This document shows, one piece after another, positions 55,918 to 64,000 of a stretch of DNA of 64,000 nucleotides; within the stretch, counting starts at the first letter, position 1, and the number at the start of each line of letters is the position of its first letter. This DNA comes from Cryptomeria japonica. Taxonomy: Eukaryota > Streptophyta > Pinopsida > Cupressales > Cupressaceae. The notes beneath the pieces were generated by a model that made no database searches, was not told the DNA's origin, and was given only the letters and a program-made list of their open reading frames with translations. Location of the stretch: contig NC_081411.1 of assembly GCF_030272615.1 (NCBI RefSeq), forward strand, positions 157,744,471-157,808,470, given 5' to 3'. The translations under genes and the position numbers were made by a program.

Positions 55918-58031
55918 TATTGGGAAAATATGTTAGCATTATGATATGTATTGTCTTTGACGTCAAATCCCATGGTCCAGATTGGGTCTGGATGTGGTAT
56001 GTTGTGTAGAAGTGTATGAAAAAGGTATGTTGAATATTTGGAGGTTTCTTAGAGTTACCAAATATTTTGGCTTTTTGGGAGATGTTACTTAGTGCTACTT
56101 TTGGGTCTGGATTGGTTTGAAGTTCGAGGTTTGTGGACATGACATTGAATTTGTGTAGTATAATGTGCGGATGAAGTTTTGGGTTTACCTTTGGTGATGT
56201 ATGTAACGTGTTAACATGGTCGATGAGGAATGGTGTAGTATGGTCTACTTCTCATTCCTTCCCACCACCACAAAAGTTTAGTGGAGAGATATTTTAGATA
56301 TTTGTCTTAACCGACATTGAGAATTATGTTTTTTCAGAGACCGTATATGTAGGTGTATGATTTGATGAGATGAGACATGAATTTTTTTATTGAAGTCATT
56401 TGAGATTGAAAGAATCTAGTTGTTTTGTGAGTATAGTGTTGCAGATTGATACCAAAAGCAATTTTTGTAGAGAAAATTGTGTTTTCTATGGTGGATTCTC
56501 TTTATCTTTCTTTCTTCTTCAACAATGAGCATTTTAGGGTAGTGAGCCCAATGAAAAATGAGCTTTCTTGGTAGTGAACCCACTTGCAATGAGAACCTTA
56601 CCAGTGACCCATCCTATGTAAAAAATCATTGTAACAGGTGTCACTTTCATCGGTGTTTATTTATTGAGAATTAACATTTTTCATGGTTTTTCCTTTCTTG
56701 CATTTTTATGCAAATTCAAGTTTTTCTTATGTCTGATCTATTTCATGCATATGCTTTCATGCTTTGTCAATTCTACTAGTATGGTCTACTTCTCATTCCT
56801 TCCCACCACCAGAAAGTTTAGTGGAGACCTATTTTAGATATTTATCTTAGCCGACATTGATAATTATGTTTTTTCGAAGACCGTATATGTAGGTGTATGA
56901 TTTGATGAGATGAGACATGGATTTTTGTGTTGCATACATGCAATATTGAAATAATCCAGTTGTTGTGTGAGTATAGTGTTGCAGATTGTTACCGGAAGCA
57001 ATGTTGGCAGTGCAGATTGTGTTTTTTGTGGTGGATTCTCTTTATCTTTCTTTCTTCTTCGACAGTGAGCCTTTTAGTGTAGTGAGCCCACTGACAATGA
57101 GCCTTTCTAGGTAGGGAGCCTACTTGCAGTGAGAACCTTAGTAGTGACCCATCCTCTATAAAAAGTCACTTTAAGCAGTCTCACCTTAATCGGTGTTTAT
57201 ATATTGAGAATTAGCATTCTTCATGATATTTCCCTTCTTGGGTTTTCCACTTAAATTGAAGTTTTTATTGTGTCTAATCTATTTCATCCATATAATTTCA
57301 TGCGTTGTCAATTCTTTTAATTGTTCTAGATCTGTGAATTAAGGTTAAAAGTAGATTTTATTCTCAACTAATTCACCCCCCCATCAGTTGCGTGGATATT
57401 CAACAAAATTGTGTCTCAACCTTGCATTTATATGAGGTTACTATTTATAATAAAAAAGTAATTAGCATGAAATGGTGCAAAATCCTCCACAAAGCTTCAT
57501 ATTGGCTAGATAATCATACCAGTGAATTTTTATCATAAGATCACAACAAGTTTTGAAGATATTAAAGTTTTTGTTTTGGAATGGTGCGATGAAAGGTTTA
57601 AATTTAATATTGAGGAATTTATACCCTCCAAAATTCCCTAAAAAGTGGACATAAGTAGCATAGTGGGTTATGAGGTGATATATAACTTCATGATATTTCT
57701 GGCTCTTCAAACAGTTCATCAATCTAACACTCGGTTGAAAAGTTATGGCCTCCAAAAGTTTGGACACCTGAAAGATGAAATATAAATGCATCAGACACAT
57801 AAATGAGCTATAAAGGGAGGGATAAATGTTGATGTCCATTTTAATATGTTATAGAGCATCTAAATTTGAGATAAGGTCGACTCTAATTTTTTGGTTGGTT
57901 TTAGCCCATGGTTTTGTAATACTGTTTGACGGTTTCCTATATTGTATCTCCCATATATGGGGTCCATGAGATAGATGGTGTGAGTAAGATTATTATGGAT
58001 ATTAACTTACCTCTGAGTCTCTAATGAGTGG
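55918..58031 (+). repeat. X 3' LTR (copy 2), split by S and truncated by G
   Basis: Starts TATTGGGAAAATA (TG to TA), is interrupted by S (55931-57405), and resumes with TGTCTCAACCTTGCATTT. It runs to GAGTGG at 58031, where gypsy element G begins. About 265 bp of its right end are therefore beyond G, outside the window. Confidence 0.87.
55931..57405 (+). repeat. Solo LTR S (copy 2, 1475 bp)
   Basis: Same ends, same site and same internal ~541-bp tandem duplication (landmark TCTCATTCC at 56250 and 56791) as S at 14362-15837. Flanks are AAATA and AAATT, mutated from AAATG. Confidence 0.87.
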
Positions 58032-58056
58032 TGTAGACACCTAAAATTATCAAGTC

Positions 58057-58288
58057 TAATTAAATAAATATTTTATTTATTTAATTATTTTAGCCTAATT
58101 CTTCTATTAATTAAATAAATCTTTATTTATTTAATTAATTCATTTATCCTCTTCTAGCGTTTTTTCTCATTTAAATAAATACTTTTATTTATTTAAATTA
58201 TCCTTTTCCTAAATTAAATAAATATTTTATTTATTTAATTATCCCACTTCCTCTATTAATTAAATAAATCTTTATTTATTTAATTAAT
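58057..58288. repeat. Five palindromic AATTAAATAAAT…ATTTATTTAATT units
   Basis: Near-perfect inverted repeats of about 28-34 bp at 58057-58087, 58106-58138, 58169-58200, 58211-58241 and 58254-58288, separated by C/T-rich linkers. Two sub-types alternate: spacer ATT or CTT at the centre. Each could fold into a hairpin. Confidence 0.88.
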
Positions 58289-58451
58289 TCATTAACCTTT
58301 TCTACCTATGACACATGTCATTCATCTCTTAATTCCTACACTACCTACCCTTTCATTATTTTATTATTTCCTTTACCTACCCTCTAATCATAGCCGTCCA
58401 TTTATCTTTTACACCTCTCAATCTTATCCCTCCATTTCTTATAGTGTCTTC

Positions 58452-58458
58452 TATATAA
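58452..58458 (+). promoter_or_regulatory. Element G LTR TATA box
   Basis: TATATAA within TTCTATATAAGGAGATGC, about 420 bp into the LTR, a standard plant core promoter arrangement. Confidence 0.7.
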
Positions 58459-58852
58459 GGAGATGCTTCCTTCATTATCAGCCCTAGCTAATCAATCTAT
58501 GCATCCTAATCAATTGACTACCTCAATATGCATTCAACCCCTACACTATGCTTTCGAACTTGCATATGCAATCAAGCCTACTTGCAACCATATTTCTGTT
58601 CTTTGTTGAGCTCTTGTGCACATATAAAATCTGAGAGCAAATATATCAAGCAAGATAAATGGAGATAGGAAGAATGGAGATTCAAACCCTATTTGACATT
58701 AGATGGTATAATCTTTGTGATTTCATTTGATTTGCATTGTCTTAGGTAATCTTCATATGTTATGGTGGATCTTTGTTGTTGTTAGGCTAGGGTTTTGCGG
58801 TTGAATCTATTTAGTCTTTCAACATTGTTTTATCCATTTTCATCATATACAT

Positions 58853-58872
58853 TTTGGCACACCCCATGGGAC
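58853..58872 (+). promoter_or_regulatory. Element G candidate primer-binding site
   Basis: TTTGGCACACCCCATGGGAC directly after the proposed LTR end. It resembles TGGC…-type gypsy primer sites; the tRNA was not identified. Confidence 0.45.
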
Positions 58873-58994
58873 ATGGATTTTTGTTAGATATATTTTTTTT
58901 GTAGATTTTTCTAACCCTATATTTCTGTTTTGTAAAACAATTTGGAGAATAACCTTGTGCAGCTAGGGTTTTGGACACAAAATCAAGATTTTGG

Positions 58995-59845
58995 AGACAT
59001 TTGATCATATCTCACAAACGGCTTAGAAATTTTGCACCAAATGTTTTTCGCAGGTTGAAGACAATATTAGGAGCTCTCAAAAACAAATTCAGATCTATTG
59101 GAGCATAGTTTAATTTTCTATGAATTTTTTATGAATTTTCATAAAAAATTAATTTTGAGAGAAAATGAGCGAAGTTTTTGGATTTTCTTAGATTTTTGGA
59201 AATCTATCATAATTATACACAGGATCTGTTCTTTGTGATTTTAATTTTGATGCACAATATTTCCCTAAAAAATAGATCTTTAAAAATTAGGGTTTTTCCT
59301 TATTTTGATCAGATCTCACTAGTGGCTTCTAATTTTGGCATCAAATATTTTATGTAGGTCAGGAAAAGTATCGAAAGGACTTAGTAAAAATTTCACACTT
59401 TTTGGATCAAACTTTCATTTTATATGAATTTTGTATGATTTTTCATAAAAAATCAATTTGGAGAGCAAATTAGAGAATTTTTTAGATTTTCTCAAATTTT
59501 TGGAAATCTGTCATAATTATACATAAGATCAGTTCTTTGTGAGTTTAAATTTGATGCAAAATCATTCCTCAAAAATTGGATCCTTGAAAATTAAGGTTTT
59601 GCATTTTTTTACTCATATCTCACAAACTGCTTGGATTTGTTGTAGAAATTTTTTTATGCAGGTTTGGAAGTCCATCAGGACTGTCTAGTAAAAATTTCAG
59701 ATTTTTTGGATCGATTTTGCATTTTATATGAATTTTTTATGATTTTCATAAAAAATTAATTTTTAGAGAAAATTAGCAAATTTTTTGGATTTTCTTACAT
59801 TTCTGGAAATCTCTTGAAATTTTACAAGTGGTCCTTTTTTTTTAA
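58995..59845. repeat. Element G leader: about three tandem ~300-bp units
   Basis: The landmark (ATCATATCTCACAAAC, ATCAGATCTCACTAGT, CTCATATCTCACAAAC) recurs near 59005, 59311 and 59613. Each is followed by a TATGAATTTT…CATAAAAAATTAATTTT segment, and in the first two units by ATAATTATACA and GATC(T/A)GTTCTTTGTG. The last unit is shorter. Non-coding, with stops in all frames. Confidence 0.85.
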
Positions 59846-61416
59846 TGATGAATCAGATCTTTGAATTGGTCAACAAAACACATTGTTGAAGGCCCCTATT
59901 TCACAAAGTCTTTTGGATCTAAAATTTACCTAACTTGTGTGCTTGTAGGAAGGGGTGATCATTTGAAACAATCCAAACTACTAATAAATATTTGTTGTAG
60001 GACCTTGAAAAGGATTTTATTTTCATCTTTATTGTGCCTTGTTTTTATAGATTAGGAAGCACTTCAATTGGTGCACTAAAATTGAATCAGTGTCTTTTGT
60101 GTTTTCGGCAAAAGGCTCTTTTTGTTTCATCTTTAGAGGGTCTGTCTCCCTGTGTGGTCATTAGGACTACTAGTGAGGAGAGAATGACCCAAGTGGTAGC
60201 GAGGAAAACCCACCTCTTCCTAACCACTATAAACAACTACATTCATGGTGAAAACTATGGATAACGTGTGCTGATTAGTTCATACCGACACTATGTCTCC
60301 CCATAAACCCATTTGATCAAATTTATTTGATCAGTTGTAGGGCGTAACCCCTACTGACTGGGAGCCTTCTGTATTTATGGAGCTGAAAGTGCCACATGTA
60401 TGGCCACATGAGCAGATGTCCTTACTAACACCTTTTTTGTTTTAGAAGCCAAAATCCTTCTAGTTGTTGGCGCAGGAGGTTGGACCTCTAGTAGCGGCCC
60501 ACACACATACGGTTCTTAGTAGAGATACAAAGTTCACCACGGGGATTTTTCGTGGAGACTGATGCTTGGCTGTCCTGAGAAGTGAGTGTCAAGGGTGGAG
60601 CCAGTGGGGTCAAGCATCTAAGTATCCGCTCTGAATAGCGTAGCCTCAAGGGAAACTCCATGTGGGATCAACAACTATTGTCCTGGCCAGCCATAAGAAT
60701 TGTGCTTAACTTATTTTGAACAATCAAACATTCGAGTCCAAACAACAAAACATTGTGTCTTTTGTGTCTTCAAGTGTATGCAAATTTTTTTTACATCAAA
60801 CAACACATTTTTCTTTGAGTCATTTTGAGTCTAAACACTTGCAAGAATTGAGTCTTCATCATCATTGTGTCCTCTTGTCATGAAAAATAGTCAAAAAATT
60901 CAGATTTGGTAACAACAAAACAACTTCACAAATTGGAAAAATTTACAGTCCAACAAACAAGAGAAATCAGTTTCAGAATTCTTGAGCTTCCTAAGCTATC
61001 TCTTTAGGTTTTTATCTAGCATTCAACCTATCTTTAGGTCTCACAAAGTCCATCATTGCTTTACACCTTGCATTGCATTCACATTTGTCTAAACTTGAGT
61101 CAAAAGGTCACTTGCTTGTCCTCATCATACTTTGTCAACACATTACATACAACAATATTTTGCTAAGTGGTCCCTCATCAAGGTCTATCACCTTTGGGTC
61201 TCATTTGGTCTTACTTAGAGTCAAGGTCAACTTACCTCATCAAGAGAAACTATCATCTCTTTGGAAGCCACACCTACTCTACTACATACATACTTGGTCT
61301 TACACTTTGGACATTGCAAGTACACCTCAGATTCATTTACATTCCATCCAACTCTTAGTCTTTCATACTCTTTCAATTTTCATCTAGTCTCACACATCTT
61401 GGTCAATACCTAGTTC
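59846..61416 (+). other. Element G leader, unique part
   Basis: About 1.6 kb before gag. The segment 60240-60720 is less AT-rich and looks conserved in style (GGGTGGAGCCAGTGGGGTCA, then GCGTAGCCTCAAGGGAAAC), but no long open frame can be assigned. Readings at 59861-60055 and 60034-60264 are short and unrecognised. Confidence 0.5.
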
Positions 61417-64000
61417 ATGGTTGAAACTCATTCCCAAAAATCTAGGAGAGAAGCCAAAGAGGCTCAAGAGTCTATAACCATGAGTGCCTATGAGTATGAC
61501 ATTGATGTTTTTTTCAATTCTGATCATACTACATTACCTGACATGGATGCCTATAGAAACATTCCAAATGTTGAGCACATGGACACTATAAACAACAATG
61601 ATACACACAATGACAATATGGACAACTTTTTCATACATTCAACAGAAGTGGAAGATACCATTATGAATCCCCATTTCAATCGATTGGTTGAGGAAATAAT
61701 GAGGAGAGATAGAAAATACTTTCTACAAGTGATGGCACAAAGTGGAGCCAAGATCCCTCATAATTTTGACATATCTCAAATAATGGAAAATCGATCATTG
61801 CAACAATCTCACTCCAACATGGATCAAAGGAGACCTAATAGTGGAGGCAATAGAGGACCACATATGGTGCCTAAATCACCATCATCTTTGTTTCAAAAAC
61901 TAGAGGTCCCTTACACACATGGTCAAGCATATGATACTCACCTTCGCAGACCATTATGGAAGTCTTATGCAGAGAAATATGCTCAATCACATACCAATGC
62001 TAAGGATCAACTACCAAAGCAATTGGATATTCAAAGTCATGCTCAAAATTTGGACACAAGGAAACCTTGCATCAAATTTGGGGGCAACACATTAGAACAT
62101 GACATTCTTGTAGAGTATGGTATACATGGACAAAGCAGATATTTCATTCATCAACATGACTCTATACCAAGTGGTCCATATACGCAACATCATTATAGAC
62201 CTCCTCCATATGAACATGTGTATGATAAATATCATCTATATATGCAACATGCTCCTCCTCCAATTGGTGCCTCAAGCATGGGGTATGGTCCAAGAAGTTG
62301 ATCTCCACCTAAGAGCAATTTGGAACAGCAATTCAGAGACTTACAAAAGAAAATCGAGGACATAAATACACCGAAGCCAACTTACACAATGAGAGACATA
62401 TGTCCTTATCAATTTGACAAAAGCATTCCAATGCCTCCATTTCCTACACACTTTGTGACACCTAAGTTTGATAAGTATAGAGGAAAAGGGGATCCTAAGG
62501 CACACATAAGACAGTTTTTCATAGATTGCATTGAGGTAGCAGCAGAAGAGACATATTTGATGAGATTATTCCCACAAAGCTTAGGTGATCAAGCTATGGA
62601 ATGGTTCTCCCAACTTCCACCTAGAATTAAGTCATGGGGTGATCTATTAGAGGCATTTATACAACATTTCTCATACAACATAGAGACACACATATCAGTC
62701 ACTATTTTGTGCAACACCAAGCAAAGGGATGGAGAATCTTTTTCATCATTTTTACAAAGATGGAGGAATCTAGCTAGTAGGTGCTCTTGTGAAATTCCAC
62801 AAAAACAAATGGTAGAGATGTTCACCCAAAATGCTAACAAAGACATTGGCTATGATCTAGGGAAAGCTTGTTTGTCCACCTTCAAGGACGTCATTGAAAA
62901 AGGCTTAGCCACAAAGAAGGTCCTAATTGAACAAGGAGTCATTAAGATATTCAAGGAAAACAAAGATGACTTTAAAGGAAAAGATAAGCCAAGATTTTGG
63001 AATAAAAACAAGAACAAAGTCAATGATGGTGTTGTTGATGCCAATACAGTGCGACCCAAAATCATTTTTTCTAGATCAAGCTCTACAAACAATCAAGTGA
63101 ATACTCAAACAACTTCAAAGTCATGAAGGAAGTACACTCGATTGGGAGAACCACTAGAATCAGTTTTCAAGAATCTAGTGGCAAACAAGATAATCACTAT
63201 TCCAGATTTGCCTCCATATGAGCCAAAGGTTAAACCAAATTGGTGGAATGACAATGAGTGTTGCGAATTTCATAAGAGCAAAGGTCAGAAGATAGGAAAT
63301 TGCAATCGGCTGAAGAACATCATACAAGATCTCATTGATAGAGGTGACATTGAGATCAAGGGACACTCATCCAATCAAGAACATGGAATGTTTAAGGAAC
63401 CATTCCCAAAGCATGACAAGGGAAAACCTAAAGCCACAGATGATCAAACCAACTATACCAAAGCATCCTATAACTATGATTCAACTGTCAATCACATTTC
63501 AATGGACAATTATGTCTCTACTATTATCATCAAGGACAAAACCCCTGAGAATTCTACCTAGAGACCCAAGATTGTTCTGAAAGGAATTGGATCTTCTTCC
63601 GAACCTACCTCTAAATGTCATGTTACAACCCATCGAAGTAAATTCACTTTTCAAGGTTCTCCAGCTAAAAATACTGCTTCCTCATCGACCAAGCCCAAGT
63701 ATGACCTTGTAGAACAGTTACAGAAGACACCCACTCTCATCTCCATCCTTGAGCTCTTACACATATCCCCCACACATAAAGCCATTCTTGACAAAATATT
63801 GAAAGACACCTCTGTCCCTGCTGATCTGAACATGGACCAGTTTCAAGCCATGGTGGGATACCTTTCCATTCCACACTACCTTACATTCACGGAAGCCGAT
63901 GATGCCTCCATAAGTCAACCACATAATGCACCTTTACACATTGAAGCCTTCCTACACAAACATCGAATAAAACGAGTCTTGATAGATGGAGGAGCAGGTC
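61417..64000 (+). pseudogene. Element G gag-protease frame (runs off window)
   Basis: One frame from the ATG at 61417 to base 64000 (about 861 codons) with only three stops: TGA 62299, TGA 63124 and TAG 63559. N-terminal part: acidic, then Asn/Gln/His-rich. Retrotrans_gag domain at about 62440-62880: FDKYRGKGDPKAHIRQFFID, AMEWFSQLPPRIKSWGDLLE, FSSFLQRWRNLASRC. Basic region, then a Cys/His site CEFHKSKGQKIGNC near 63264 (zinc-knuckle-like, His to Gln). Then YDLVEQLQKTPTLISILELL, FQAMVGYLSIPHYLTF, and finally the protease start RVLIDGGAG at the window edge (catalytic Asp of D-G-G). It is the least decayed coding region after LINE-1 ORF2. Confidence 0.9.

Larger units (their letters stand above)
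49471..58031 (+). mobile_element. Copia element X, copy 2 (with A, C and S nested and two deletions)
   Basis: 5' LTR 49471-50365, gag-protease 50490-51533, partial A (51534-52730), partial C (52731-54066), integrase part 54072-54899, RT/RNase H end 54900-55870, and 3' LTR 55918 onward with S inside. The insertion sites and target duplications match X copy 1. Compared with copy 1, about 8.87 kb (A interior through C 3' half) and about 0.9 kb (integrase end to mid-RT) are deleted. Confidence 0.9.
58032..58851 (+). repeat. Element G 5' LTR (right end inferred)
   Basis: Starts TGTAGACACC. The right end is placed at ATATACA (58851) because a primer-site-like sequence follows. It contains five AT-rich palindromes (58057-58288) and a TATA box (58452). 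The right boundary is uncertain by tens of bases without the 3' LTR. Confidence 0.65.
58032..64000 (+). mobile_element. Ty3/gypsy element G (5' part, continues off window)
   Basis: Inserted into the X 3' LTR right after GAGTGG (probable target duplication AGTGG, right copy outside the window). LTR 58032 to about 58851, a primer site, a leader of about 2.5 kb with tandem repeats, then a gag-protease frame from 61417 to the window edge. The Retrotrans_gag style and the DGGAG protease identify Ty3/gypsy; lineage not fixed. Confidence 0.88.

Noticed and set aside
60034-60264. 76-codon reading in the leader of G
   Set aside because: Starts inside another short reading and is followed by stops; G gag begins 1.1 kb later. 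No support as a gene.
1-64000. tRNA or intact rRNA genes, and complete host genes
   Set aside because: None found by eye; tRNA-like sequences are primer-binding sites, and the only host trace is the PPR fragment.

Overview
This is plant nuclear DNA made almost entirely of transposable elements: nested, decayed LTR retrotransposons (mostly Ty1/copia type with initiator-Met-tRNA primer sites), LINEs carrying an RNase H domain, one Ty3/gypsy element, and AT-rich spacers. No intact host gene, tRNA or rRNA gene was found. The AT-rich base composition, deep nesting, old solo LTRs and large non-autonomous elements suggest a giant-genome plant, most likely a gymnosperm (conifer-like). That assignment is inference. 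Element names here (X, Y, A, C, S, B, G, LINE-1, LINE-2) are local labels.

Layout. 1-18375 is the right-hand part of a nest. Copia element X (protease at 1-199 and 8494-8660, integrase-RT-RNase H at 11605-14330, 3' LTR to 16722) is split by gag-only element A (200-8488, TSD TATCC), by reverse-strand Copia C (8666-11599, TSD AAGAC) and by solo LTR S (14362-15837, TSD AAATG). X itself lies inside Copia Y, whose RNase H end and 3' LTR follow at 16723-18375. 18381-22306 is AT-rich spacer. 22312-29521 is a complete non-autonomous element, B (TSD ACATA, inserted in a microsatellite). It encodes a zinc-knuckle Gag and a large accessory protein but no polymerase. 29527-37722 holds microsatellites, LINE relics, a pentatricopeptide-repeat gene fragment and a solo LTR. 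From 37728 the left-hand part of a second copy of the same nest begins: Y 5' LTR (split by the 7.7-kb LINE-1, 19-bp TSD), Y gag-pol, then X (49471-58031) with the same A, C and S insertions at the same sites. Two large deletions shorten this copy. Its X 3' LTR is broken at 58032 by Ty3/gypsy element G, whose gag-protease frame runs off the window.

How the parts work together. Each element family would supply Gag, protease, integrase and reverse transcriptase for its own copying, and A and B would need proteins from relatives. Nearly all frames carry stops; many fit C-to-T loss of Gln or Arg codons. The most notable features are LINE-1's third reading frame downstream of RNase H, the accessory gene of B with a candidate internal TATA box, a possible shared domain between those two proteins, and the paired copies of the same nested insertion stack, offset by about 51 kb.
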